From the NCBI GenBank assembly GCA_910578075.1, contig CAJTPK010000040.1, positions 1-19,863 of the forward strand: a stretch of 19,863 nt of DNA, written 5' to 3'. The notes beneath the pieces are model-generated. The model searched no databases. It had not been told where the DNA came from and saw only the letters and a program-made list of their open reading frames with translations. Within the stretch, counting starts at the first letter, position 1, and each line of letters starts with the position of its first letter. The DNA comes from an uncultured Muribaculaceae bacterium. Its GTDB lineage: Bacteria; Bacteroidota; Bacteroidia; Bacteroidales; Muribaculaceae. The position numbers and the translations under genes are program-made. Shown piece by piece: positions 7,123 through 15,534 of this stretch.

Positions 7123-7176
7123 CCTCACATTCCAGATTATAGAGCGACTTTATTAATCCAAGACATACACCCTTTA

Positions 7177-7686
7177 ATGGCAGATGTGATGACACCGGAG
7201 CAGCGTAGCCGTTGCATGGCGGCTATAAAGGGGAAGGATACTAAGCCGGAAATGATTGTGCGGAAGTATCTTTTCTCCCGTGGACTGCGCTACCGTGTCA
7301 ACAACCGTAAACTGCCCGGATCTCCTGACATTGTGCTGAAGAAATACAAGACGGTTGTTTTCATCGACGGTTGCTTTTGGCATGGTCATGAGGGTTGCAA
7401 GTATTACCGTCTCCCGAATTCCAACGTTGACTTCTGGCGTCACAAGATAGCCATGAACATAGCCCGTGACTATGCCAACGGTGTCGATCTTCGACTAGCA
7501 GGATGGAAGGTGATACGCGTATGGGAATGCGACATCAAGACAAAAGCAAAGCGTGAAGAAACCCTTGAACGGCTGTATCATGAAATAGTCGGGGACGAGC
7601 ATAAGTCAAGCACTTATGTATCTACGCCCAACGGTGCCTCAATAGCAGCAGAGCCAAACACTTCATACGGAGATAAGAAAATTTAA
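7177..7686 (+). CDS. vsr: Very short patch repair (Vsr) mismatch endonuclease
   Basis: 169 residues. The start MADVMTPEQRSRCMAAIKGK is the typical Vsr N terminus. The PD-(D/E)XK-like nuclease core includes LPGSPDIVLKKYKTVVFIDG followed by CFWHGHEGCKYY. The Asp of PGSPD corresponds to the metal-binding D51 of E. coli Vsr. The residue at the H64 position is Asp (FIDGCFWH), a substitution I believe is common in Vsr homologues outside enterobacteria. KIAMNIARD and GWKVIRVWECDI complete the fold. Vsr nicks next to T:G mismatches that arise when 5-methylcytosine deaminates, so its job is to protect sites methylated by the C5-methyltransferase downstream. The last 30 residues are an unconserved-looking tail. 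GC is about 53% against roughly 42% in the methyltransferase, so the two may not have arrived together. Confidence 0.9.
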   Translation: MADVMTPEQRSRCMAAIKGKDTKPEMIVRKYLFSRGLRYRVNNRKLPGSPDIVLKKYKTVVFIDGCFWHGHEGCKYYRLPNSNVDFWRHKIAMNIARDYANGVDLRLAGWKVIRVWECDIKTKAKREETLERLYHEIVGDEHKSSTYVSTPNGASIAAEPNTSYGDKKI

Positions 7687-7760
7687 GCCTACTGAGCCTG
7701 AATCTTGCCCATGCCTGTCACTATCTTTGCGAGGATAGCCGAAGTCTCGAAAAAATTTTG

Positions 7761-7768
7761 TAACTTTG
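7761..7768 (+). promoter_or_regulatory. Candidate -7 element (TAACTTTG) for the restriction-modification operon
   Basis: TAACTTTG matches TAnnTTTG exactly. A TTTG box 19-21 bases upstream is not seen; TTTG occurs at 7726-7729, which is too far. If used, transcription would begin near 7775, just before the first arm of the leader structure at 7788, so the structure would be entirely in the 5' untranslated RNA. The preceding 7687-7760 holds a small hairpin (7721-7738) and no gene. Confidence 0.4.
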
Positions 7769-7787
7769 TATTCTAATACGCGCTTGC

Positions 7788-7900
7788 GCAGACAAATAGA
7801 CCAATCATTGTAAGTAACAACTTATATTCAACATATTAGAGGACTTCCATGTAGTCGTGTAAAAGGATTGGTCGCCTGTCTGCCTACACGGAAGTTCTTT
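7788..7900 (+). ncRNA. Leader RNA with two crossing inverted repeats (pseudoknot topology)
   Basis: Pair A: GCAGACA (7788-7794) and GACCAATC (7799-7806) match TGTCTGC (7877-7883) and GATTGGTC (7866-7873), 15 perfect pairs around a small internal loop. Pair B: 7838-7854 (including GGACTTCC and TGTAG) matches 7884-7900 (CTACA and GGAAGTTC), 17 positions with one mismatch and two G-T wobbles. The order is A, B, A', B', with A' and B' directly adjoining. Both stems can therefore form only as a pseudoknot or as alternatives. The structure ends 16 bases before the methyltransferase start at 7917. It could be a cis-regulatory leader that delays restriction relative to modification, a protein-binding RNA, or a DNA-level operator. 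Confidence 0.5.
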
Positions 7901-7916
7901 GCTATAGTAAAACAAC

Positions 7917-9146
7917 ATGGCAAAACTAAATTTCATTGACTTATTCGCTGGGTGCGGAGGACTCTCTGAGGGTTTTCTCCAATCTGGTCACTTCAATGGT
8001 TTAGCTCATGTTGAATGGGAAACCCCGATGGTTGACACTCTCCGTTTAAGATTACGAGAAAAATGGGGAGACTCCAAAGAGCGAGCAACGTCTAAAGTAA
8101 TTCAATTTGATATCCAAAAAACAGAAGAGTTGGTTTCAGGCAATTGGACAGAGGAGACCAAGTCTTTGTATGCTGTAAACAATTCAGAACAAGCACAAAA
8201 TGGTCTTAACGGAATCATAAAAGGACAGAATGTCGATGTGATTATTGGCGGTCCCCCTTGCCAAGCATATTCTATACATGGAAGAGCTAAAGACAAGGAT
8301 TCTATGGAAAATGATTATAGAAACTATCTGTTTGAAAGCTTCGTCAAAGTCGTCAATTACTATCGACCAAAAACTTTTGTGTTTGAAAATGTAGCTGGAT
8401 TACTCAGTGCCAAACCCAAAGGGATATCCATTGTTGATGAAATTTTCAAAGCATTCAAAGAGATAGGATATAAAATCTACGAGCCAGAACGACTAAAGGA
8501 TGCTGTCTTTAATGCAGGAGACTTTAATGTCCCTCAATATCGTCCCCGAATTATAATCTTTGGAATAAGAGAAGATAGTGGTCTTGAATTGGACAAGTTT
8601 TATTCAACGTTAAAAAAACATATCCAACCCATAAAACCCACTGTTAAAGATGCAATAGGCAACTTAACTCCAATATATCCATTAGAGACTGTCACCAAAG
8701 TCAAAAATAAGAATTGTTCGCACTATGCTACTGATGATACAGATCCACATCATCAGCCGAGACATTGCAGTGCTCGAGATCTGAGTACCATTCGTACTTG
8801 GATTGCCAATGGCATGAATGCCTTATCCAATAAAGAGGCCGTCGCGTTCTATAAACAGGTTACAGGACGAGATACTCTTTATATTAAATACCGGAATCTG
8901 GAATGGAACAAACAATCCCCGACTGTGGTTGCACATCTTCAAAAAGATGGTTTTATGTTCCTTCATCCGGACCTAAAGCAAGCTCGTTTCATAACAGTCA
9001 GAGAAGCGGCATTGCTTATGACATTTCCAAAAGATTATTCTTTTGTGGGTGCAAAATCTGTATGTTATAAAATGATTGGCAATGCTGTGCCTGTTAATTT
9101 TGCTCGCGCGATTGCTGATACTATATATGAAGTGATTTCTCAATGA
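7917..9146 (+). CDS. C5-cytosine DNA methyltransferase
   Basis: 409 residues, a normal length for a type II m5C methyltransferase. Motifs appear in the standard order. Motif I is FIDLFAGCGGLSEGF (about 6-20) for S-adenosylmethionine. Motif IV is VIIGGPPCQAYS with the catalytic Cys near residue 115. Motif VI is FVFENVAGLL (about 155). Motif VIII is QYRPRIIIFGIR (about 206). A variable target-recognition region follows (about 230-345), and motif X is KMIGNAVPVNFARAIADTI near the C terminus. It methylates C5 of a cytosine in a specific site that cannot be deduced here. It protects host DNA from the downstream restriction complex. It follows a structured leader and overlaps the next gene by ATGA, so it is the first gene of a tight operon. 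Confidence 0.93.
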   Translation: MAKLNFIDLFAGCGGLSEGFLQSGHFNGLAHVEWETPMVDTLRLRLREKWGDSKERATSKVIQFDIQKTEELVSGNWTEETKSLYAVNNSEQAQNGLNGIIKGQNVDVIIGGPPCQAYSIHGRAKDKDSMENDYRNYLFESFVKVVNYYRPKTFVFENVAGLLSAKPKGISIVDEIFKAFKEIGYKIYEPERLKDAVFNAGDFNVPQYRPRIIIFGIREDSGLELDKFYSTLKKHIQPIKPTVKDAIGNLTPIYPLETVTKVKNKNCSHYATDDTDPHHQPRHCSARDLSTIRTWIANGMNALSNKEAVAFYKQVTGRDTLYIKYRNLEWNKQSPTVVAHLQKDGFMFLHPDLKQARFITVREAALLMTFPKDYSFVGAKSVCYKMIGNAVPVNFARAIADTIYEVISQ

Positions 9147-9853
9147 AGAATGTTCTCATAGCTTGTGAAGAAAGTCAAACTGTATGCAAAGCCTTTCGGA
9201 AACTCGGCTTTAATGCATTCAGTTGTGACATATTGCCTTGTAGTGGAGGACACCCAGAATGGCATTTACATTGTGATGTTCTAGGTGTTATTCGAGATAA
9301 ACGTGGAATCCTTGAAACAGGAGATGAATTTGTGCTCAATGGAGAGTGGGATCTAATGATTGCACACCCTCCTTGCACTTATCTTTCTGTAAGTGGTGCT
9401 CGTTGGTATTATCATCCGGATGATAAAGACCTACCCATCGAACAACGCCGACCTCATCCGAATTTTCCAACAAGGGCACAAGACCGAAAAGAAGCCATAG
9501 AGTTTTTCTTAGCTCTTGCAAATGCTGACATCCAGCATATCGCTATCGAAAACCCTGTGGGCATTATGAGTAAATTATTTCATAAACCTAATCAAATTGT
9601 TCAACCCTATTGGTTCGGCGACGAAGCGACTAAAACCACATGCCTATGGTTGAAAAATTTACCACAACTAACTCCTACCAAAATCGTCGGAAAAGGGGAA
9701 AGAGTTGTACTTTCAAGTGGGAAATCATTACCTAAATGGTATTCTGATTCTTTTAATACAAAAATATCGACTGAGATGCGTCGCACTCTCAGAAGTAAAA
9801 CTTTCCAAGGCTTTGCTGATGCTATGGCTGAGCAATGGAGTAAACTCCTTTAG
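9143..9853 (+). CDS. Small phage-type methyltransferase-like protein
   Basis: 236 residues, overlapping the preceding methyltransferase by 4 bases (ATGA). It begins VLIACEESQTVCKAFRKLGF and has CDILPCSGGHPEWH, a pattern I know from phage and prophage proteins usually labelled DNA methylase or DNA cytosine methyltransferase. Two core features of C5 methyltransferases remain. DLMIAHPPCTYLS contains a PPC like motif IV with its Cys nucleophile, and IAIENPVGIMSK contains an ENP like motif VI. The glycine-rich FAGxGG motif I is replaced by ACEESQT. I see no QxRxR motif VIII, no clear motif X and no large recognition domain. In LlaJI a second C5 methyltransferase modifies the other strand of an asymmetric site, and this protein occupies that slot. 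It may be that second enzyme, a helper, or degenerate; this is unproven. Confidence 0.7.
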   Translation: MKNVLIACEESQTVCKAFRKLGFNAFSCDILPCSGGHPEWHLHCDVLGVIRDKRGILETGDEFVLNGEWDLMIAHPPCTYLSVSGARWYYHPDDKDLPIEQRRPHPNFPTRAQDRKEAIEFFLALANADIQHIAIENPVGIMSKLFHKPNQIVQPYWFGDEATKTTCLWLKNLPQLTPTKIVGKGERVVLSSGKSLPKWYSDSFNTKISTEMRRTLRSKTFQGFADAMAEQWSKLL

Positions 9854-9855
9854 TT

Positions 9856-11787
9856 ATGATATTTATTCAACGAGTCCGCAGCAATGACATTGGAGAAGAC
9901 TATGGCAAGCAAGTGGAACTTGGCAAAGTCTTTATGGCCCACCATAAATGGGAAGTTGGGACAATCCCTGTAATAATTACATTCTGTGCCATGACTCCCG
10001 AACAGGATGCTCTGAATGGCACAAAGCTAACCACATCATTCAAAGTTCGAGGTGACGAACGTGGTGGAGACCGTATAGGTGTTGATTGTAAAGAATATGC
10101 GAATGAGGAAAGAATTTGTGTACTCAAAAAATTCTTAACAGACCAACTTCATTTGACTCCCGGAGAGGATTATTTTATTCTTGAAGATGTTGGTAATGAT
10201 GGTCGTACTTTCAAACTATACGGTATTCATGGCAATCAAGTCTTAGCCACAACTCTCCTTGATAAATTTAAGGGGCAATTTATTGATGTCGAAGACCACA
10301 ATGAAAACACATCATTGAAGTCTTCACTTGACGAACCGCTGCAACAGATTTTCTTCGGTGCTCCGGGCACAGGTAAATCGTTTAAGATAAACGAAATGTG
10401 TGCCGAGTATGAGAACTACCGCACAACATTTCACCCTGACACCGATTATGCCTCGTTTGTCGGCTCTTACAAGCCAATCACCAAACGAGTGCCGCAATAC
10501 GACATCTACCATAACGTGATCATTGACAAAGAAACCAATGAGCCCGTTATGGAAGACCGCATAGTTTATCGCTATGTGTTCCAATCGTTCCTCAAAGCCT
10601 ACATTGCTGCATGGCGTGAGCAACAGAACGAGCAGCCAAAACCAGTGTTCCTCGTTGTCGAGGAAATCAATCGAGGCAACTGTGCCCAAATCTTTGGTGA
10701 TATATTCCAGTTGCTTGACCGCAACGAAGCCGGTTATTCCGACTATCCAATCGTTGCCGACGACGACCTCGCACAGGAACTGAAACGTGAGTTTTCCGGC
10801 CTTAACGTTTCCAATGCCGATGGCATCAATGCTCTCTATAAGGGCGGAAAGGATGTAGTTGGCAGCGTGAAGAATGGAGCTCGTCTGCTTTTGCCCAACA
10901 ACCTCTATATTTGGGCAACGATGAATACAAGCGACCAATCGCTTTTCCCAATCGACTCCGCTTTCAAGCGTCGCTGGGATTGGAAATATATTAAAATCAA
11001 GGACAACGCCAAAGACTACAAGATTGTCTTCACCAATGGCAATAAATACGATTGGTGGCAATTTGTCACAGCCATTAATGAAAGAATCGAGGGTGGCGAA
11101 ATCCAACAGGAAGATAAGAAACTCGGTTACTTCTTCGCCAAGTCGAAGAACGGCATCATTACTGCCGAGCGTTTCTTGTCAAAGGTTATCTTCTTCCTAT
11201 ACAATGATGTTTTCAAAGACTTCGGCTTCGATGAAGACTATTTCAAGGGCACTGACGGTCTGCCCATGACCTTCGCCTCTTACTTCGACGAGTCGGGTGA
11301 AGCCAATGAAGACCAAATCGAGCGTTTCCTAAATAATCTTGGACTTAATCCTAAATCATCTGAAGATGACAAAGAAGAGAGCATGGTAGAAGTTGTCGCA
11401 GATGCTTCAGATGGCTTTTATGTAAGTGGACAAAAGTGCTCCCGTCGTGCTTGCCAAGGTCTTATTGTTAAAAAAGCAATTGAAAACGCCAAGGCTAATG
11501 GAGAATCTCTTACTGTTGCCGACCTCTCCGACATAGCGAAGCGGACTTTCGTAACCCCAAGAGGAAAACAAATGAATAAGCCATTCTTTGTACTTGCCTC
11601 AAATTGGGAAGAATACAAAGCAACTTCATCAGACCCTAGAGTAATAGAGAAATTTGAGACCGACACGCTTATTGATACAGATGATGTTGAGTTCTATGTC
11701 TATTGCAATTTTGGAGCTAATGACGAACAAAATATCGGCAATTTCGCCAATGCACTCGGCATAAATACAAGTGGGTTATCAAAATAA
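9856..11787 (+). CDS. McrB/LlaJI.R1-type AAA+ GTPase restriction subunit
   Basis: 643 residues, starting 2 bases after the previous stop. Residues 1-90 have IQRVRSNDIGEDYGKQVEL, resembling the NDxGxxxGxQV region of the EcoRII-N/B3-like DNA-binding fold, as found in LlaJI.R1. The AAA+ module has Walker A GAPGTGKS (168-175), the Walker B region VFLVVEEINRGN (about 265-276), and the McrB signature MNTSDQSLFPIDSAFKRRW (about 356-374). McrB-type proteins hydrolyse GTP, form rings, and drive translocation that activates the partner nuclease. The C-terminal part (about 515-643) is an extra domain I cannot assign. GC by hand count is about 39% at 9961-10320, 47% at 10381-10740 and 42% at 11341-11700. 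The AAA+ core therefore differs from both ends, suggesting swapped specificity domains. Confidence 0.85.
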   Translation: MIFIQRVRSNDIGEDYGKQVELGKVFMAHHKWEVGTIPVIITFCAMTPEQDALNGTKLTTSFKVRGDERGGDRIGVDCKEYANEERICVLKKFLTDQLHLTPGEDYFILEDVGNDGRTFKLYGIHGNQVLATTLLDKFKGQFIDVEDHNENTSLKSSLDEPLQQIFFGAPGTGKSFKINEMCAEYENYRTTFHPDTDYASFVGSYKPITKRVPQYDIYHNVIIDKETNEPVMEDRIVYRYVFQSFLKAYIAAWREQQNEQPKPVFLVVEEINRGNCAQIFGDIFQLLDRNEAGYSDYPIVADDDLAQELKREFSGLNVSNADGINALYKGGKDVVGSVKNGARLLLPNNLYIWATMNTSDQSLFPIDSAFKRRWDWKYIKIKDNAKDYKIVFTNGNKYDWWQFVTAINERIEGGEIQQEDKKLGYFFAKSKNGIITAERFLSKVIFFLYNDVFKDFGFDEDYFKGTDGLPMTFASYFDESGEANEDQIERFLNNLGLNPKSSEDDKEESMVEVVADASDGFYVSGQKCSRRACQGLIVKKAIENAKANGESLTVADLSDIAKRTFVTPRGKQMNKPFFVLASNWEEYKATSSDPRVIEKFETDTLIDTDDVEFYVYCNFGANDEQNIGNFANALGINTSGLSK

Positions 11788-14060
11788 TGAAGCTGCTGAT
11801 TGAAGAATATGACTACCCTGTCGATGCCGTCACCAAACTGTTTCCTAACATAGATGAGCTCGACCCTATCGACGGCAAAGTACGTGTCAACTACGTTGGC
11901 TACTACTATCACGCCGCCGAGCAGGAGAGTGTGTTTATTCTTCCCAAGGTTATACTTGAAGTATCGCAGAACGGTGAGCCAGAGAAAGTTTTCGGCAGAC
12001 ACCGCCCCGAAGACATTATCGACCTCGATGCCGACGGTTCGCCGCTCACCAAAACCGAACGTGAGTTTATTTATGGTCTTGCGGTATGGATTTACCGTGC
12101 CATTGCCGTCTATCGCGAAGACTGCAAGACATCCAACCGCGACCACACGATAATTCGGCATCAGAATATCGTCAGACAAGGTCGTGGGAAAAAACGCACT
12201 GCCAACACTTATCTCGACATTCTGCTGTCTCTTATTGACTTTGCCAAGCGCAATAAAGACTGGTTTATGTTTATCTTGAAAAATATCCATTCGGGATATA
12301 ACAAGATAAACTGGAACCGCACCATAGCTAAATCACAGGTCGTTGTACAAAACAATGAACCTGTCTATCTTGATCCGATTACAAAGAAGCGACAGGTCAA
12401 CTTCGATGAGGAACTGCTCGTCATTTTCTATTCCATACTCCATTACATCAAGTCGGAGTATGGTTTTCCCGTTGACCTCAATGTAAACTATAACCTTATA
12501 ACCGGCAAGCAGTTCAAACAGTACCTCGACAAGGGTCTCGGCATACGTCGCCTCCGTCAGATAAAATACAAGTATTTCTCTGACAAGGCTCTTGAATTGT
12601 GGGAGCTTTGCTATGCTTTCTTTGAGCAGTCGAAGCATATACGCATAACTTCGCAGATGAACGAGTTCTTGCTCGCCAAGAACTTCAACATCGTCTTTGA
12701 GACAATGATTGACGAGCTTATCGGCGACTTCACGTTCCCCGACCGCTTGAATAAGCACCAGGAGGACGGCAAGGAAGTTGACCACCTGTTCCTTTGGGAT
12801 TCGCTGACCCGCGCTCGTCAAGATGACGAGCAGCGTGAAGGCAACCACATGACCTACTATATAGGTGACTCCAAATACTACAAGCAGAAGAACCGCGTAG
12901 GCCGTGAGTCTGTCGCCAAACAATTTACCTACGCCCGTAACGTAATACAGTGGAATCTCAACCTTTTCTTTGGCGAGAACGCTGAACAGGCCGAGCGTCG
13001 GAAAACCGACTTCTGCCTCAGAGATGAAGTAACCGAGGGATACAACGTAATACCCAACTTCTTCCTATCCGGAAAAGTGCCGTCGGACTTCAACTACCGC
13101 GACCATGTCGAGGAAACAGGTAAAACAGCCAAGACGCATATTTCCCGACAATATATCAATCGGTTGTTCGACCGAGACACACTTCTTGTCACTCACTACG
13201 ACGTAAACTTTCTGTTTGTGCTTTCGCTATACGCTCGCGACAACGCCATGCAGAAAAAGCAATGGCGCGAAAAGGTGCGGAACATATTCCGTGATAAAAT
13301 ACGCGAGGAACTTAGCCGTCGCTACCAGTTCCACGCAATACGGGCTTTACCAAGCATCAACACGGAAGAATGGCTCAAAGCCAACTTCAAATCTGTCATC
13401 GGTAAAGTATTCGCTCCATATGTCGAGGACAAGGGGATTATTGCCTTGGCTCTCGCCAATCCTCATAAGGAGCACGACCCCAAAGTTACTGCAGGGATTG
13501 AGGCTGAAAACGCACATGTTCTCGCGTTGATTGACACCGCCTTCAATCGAGTGCCTCTCGACAACCTCGGCATAGATCCACGCCCCATGCTTCTACCGCC
13601 GGCATCAGCCGTTGCCGCTCCGCTTGGCAAGGAGGGCGTGGTGATGTTAGCATATATGCATTACGACAACAACGTCGTAAACTTAAGAGAATTAGGCAAA
13701 GTTGCAGTTCCCATTCTCTACAATTCGGAAGGCATGAAGCTACTTGAGAACATCGAATCCATAGGCTTCATACTTTTCAACAAATGGAACGCGGCTTCTC
13801 AGCATCTTTTCAGGCTTACTGAAAAGCCGCGCGTCGTACCAAAGCCGAATATACCGGACGAGTATTTGAATATCCGCAACCGCAAGAAGCCGGATGATAT
13901 TCCCAACGAAATTGACTATCTCTATCTGTTGCTCGATATTGATATGTCTGACGAACTTGACTCATCAAGTCTCGACTGCCAACGGTGCAAACTGCCAGGC
14001 GGCGACCCATCAAGATACGATGCTATCTACTCAACTATAAGAAATCTTACTATAGTTTGA
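11787..14060 (+). CDS. LlaJI-like restriction endonuclease subunit (McrC role)
   Basis: 757 residues. Its ATG shares one base with the stop of the GTPase gene (TAATG), so they are translationally coupled. The architecture fits the LlaJI restriction endonuclease family: a long helical and beta N-terminal part (about 1-320), then a PD-(D/E)XK nuclease core. EVDHLFLWD near residue 331 and YYIGDSKYYKQ near 361 supply the catalytic Asp and DxK residues. The C-terminal half (about 430-757) has no motif I recognise. In such systems the nuclease subunit docks on the GTPase ring and cuts only after GTP-driven communication between recognition sites. GC is near 52% at 11821-12060, much higher than the SIR2 gene that follows (about 37%). 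The family name comes from motif and context recognition only; a generic McrC homologue is the alternative. Confidence 0.75.
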   Translation: MKLLIEEYDYPVDAVTKLFPNIDELDPIDGKVRVNYVGYYYHAAEQESVFILPKVILEVSQNGEPEKVFGRHRPEDIIDLDADGSPLTKTEREFIYGLAVWIYRAIAVYREDCKTSNRDHTIIRHQNIVRQGRGKKRTANTYLDILLSLIDFAKRNKDWFMFILKNIHSGYNKINWNRTIAKSQVVVQNNEPVYLDPITKKRQVNFDEELLVIFYSILHYIKSEYGFPVDLNVNYNLITGKQFKQYLDKGLGIRRLRQIKYKYFSDKALELWELCYAFFEQSKHIRITSQMNEFLLAKNFNIVFETMIDELIGDFTFPDRLNKHQEDGKEVDHLFLWDSLTRARQDDEQREGNHMTYYIGDSKYYKQKNRVGRESVAKQFTYARNVIQWNLNLFFGENAEQAERRKTDFCLRDEVTEGYNVIPNFFLSGKVPSDFNYRDHVEETGKTAKTHISRQYINRLFDRDTLLVTHYDVNFLFVLSLYARDNAMQKKQWREKVRNIFRDKIREELSRRYQFHAIRALPSINTEEWLKANFKSVIGKVFAPYVEDKGIIALALANPHKEHDPKVTAGIEAENAHVLALIDTAFNRVPLDNLGIDPRPMLLPPASAVAAPLGKEGVVMLAYMHYDNNVVNLRELGKVAVPILYNSEGMKLLENIESIGFILFNKWNAASQHLFRLTEKPRVVPKPNIPDEYLNIRNRKKPDDIPNEIDYLYLLLDIDMSDELDSSSLDCQRCKLPGGDPSRYDAIYSTIRNLTIV

Positions 14061-14108
14061 TTCAATAGCGTGTATACATCCATTATATTGTTAAATTGAA
14101 ACAAATTT

Positions 14109-15524
14109 ATGGAAACTGACAAAAAAATTAATACTCTTAAGGATTTCATATCCAAAGGCGGTAACATCATTAAAACTCGTGATGATCGTGACCTAATATT
14201 TATTGATAAGGATGGTAAAATTCTTGACGGGGAAGACATGTGCGATTGGATACCAGAGGACAACATTGTTTCAACTAGTATATACCGTTCTCGTATTGAG
14301 CCTTGGCTAACATCTCTTTTCCAGTCAGAACATTTGTCATTACTTATCGGTTCAGGAATTTCTACAGCCATGAATTATCTGGTTGGTGCAGGATCTGGCG
14401 CAACAATGGGGACTGTTTCTTTTTCTAATTATAAAAAAGAGATTGAAACTGCCGCCGAAGCTTCTGCCATTGCGTGTGGTCGCGGAAAGGGAAATATTGA
14501 AGATCAAATTCGGATTGCCAACGATTTGCTTCTAGGATTAAAGATACTTGGGAAAAATGAAGAAGCTTCAGCATTAGAAGAGAATATAAATTCAGTTATT
14601 TCTAATTTCGCGCAATCCATACTTAACGGCGAGAATACGATAGCTAAATCAGATGAAAAAAAACGAGAAGAAGTATGTTCAACTCTTGTCAACTTTTTGT
14701 TAAGTTTTGCAAGTCGTACTGGAAATAGAGAACGATTAAATATATTCACCACAAACTATGACAGATTGATAGAGATGGGTGCAGAATTAGCTGGTATACA
14801 TCTAATGGATAGGTTTGTCGGTTCATTAATGCCCATTTTTCGATCTTCTAGACTTAACCTCGATTTACATTATAACCCTCCGGGTATTAGAGGAGAGCCT
14901 CGCTATTTGGAAGGTGTAGCAAGATTAACCAAGCTACATGGTTCGGTTGATTGGATACAAAATAGCAACGAGATTCGACGTATCGGTTTGCCATTCGGCG
15001 CTGAAGATATTGCGCCATATCTTAATGCACCGGGGTTAAAGAATGATGGTGCCATGAAGCTCATGATTTATCCAAATTCAGCGAAAGACCGTGAGACCGC
15101 TGAATATCCATATGTTGAACTATTCAGAGACTATGCCGCTGCCATATGTAGACCAAATAGCACCTTAGTTACATATGGATATAGCTTTGGAGATGAACAT
15201 ATCAACAGGATAATACAAGATATGCTCACTATCCCGTCAACTCACCTTGTGATTATATCATATGATGATCCTCTAGATAGGATAATAGAATTCTATAAAA
15301 AATCTGGGCACTCTGCTCAAATGACTGTCTTGGTTGGTCATAATTTGGGTGATTTCACCAATTTGGCCAACGATTATCTACCTAAGGCTGCAATAGACAG
15401 AGCAACGATAAGGATGTCCGAATTATTACAACATCGTTTAGGTGTACACGCTAATGATTCAAAGAAATCAACTCTGCATGAATCCGAAGCTTCAAATATA
15501 TTGCCAACTGATGTAAATTATTAA
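14109..15524 (+). CDS. SIR2-family NADase, anti-phage effector
   Basis: 471 residues. After an N-terminal extension of about 65 residues with no known motif comes a SIR2 Rossmann domain. LLIGSGIS (about 78-85) is the NAD-binding GxGxS motif, FTTNYDRLIE (about 213-222) is the TxNYD motif, KLHGSVDW (about 275-282) carries the putative catalytic His, and YGYSFGDEHINRII (about 354) closes the site. SIR2 proteins paired with HerA ATPases are a known defence system in which the SIR2 subunit hydrolyses NAD+ after phage infection, starving the cell. The HerA gene follows after only 10 bases. A 48-base AT-rich gap (14061-14108) precedes it with no clear promoter, so it may depend on readthrough from the restriction operon. 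About 37% GC marks it as a different acquisition from the LlaJI-like gene. Confidence 0.85.
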   Translation: METDKKINTLKDFISKGGNIIKTRDDRDLIFIDKDGKILDGEDMCDWIPEDNIVSTSIYRSRIEPWLTSLFQSEHLSLLIGSGISTAMNYLVGAGSGATMGTVSFSNYKKEIETAAEASAIACGRGKGNIEDQIRIANDLLLGLKILGKNEEASALEENINSVISNFAQSILNGENTIAKSDEKKREEVCSTLVNFLLSFASRTGNRERLNIFTTNYDRLIEMGAELAGIHLMDRFVGSLMPIFRSSRLNLDLHYNPPGIRGEPRYLEGVARLTKLHGSVDWIQNSNEIRRIGLPFGAEDIAPYLNAPGLKNDGAMKLMIYPNSAKDRETAEYPYVELFRDYAAAICRPNSTLVTYGYSFGDEHINRIIQDMLTIPSTHLVIISYDDPLDRIIEFYKKSGHSAQMTVLVGHNLGDFTNLANDYLPKAAIDRATIRMSELLQHRLGVHANDSKKSTLHESEASNILPTDVNY

Positions 15525-15534
15525 ACTTCAGAAT

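Noticed and set aside
7788..7883. Invertible promoter flanked by inverted repeats, as known in Bacteroides phase variation
   Set aside because: The 59-base segment between the arms contains no TAnnTTTG promoter on either strand, and the arms have an unequal internal loop. A structured leader explains the crossing second repeat better.
10324..11106. 260-codon open frame on the minus strand
   Set aside because: Opposite to the AAA+ core of the McrB-type gene, where Walker motifs are clear on the plus strand. No motif on the minus strand.
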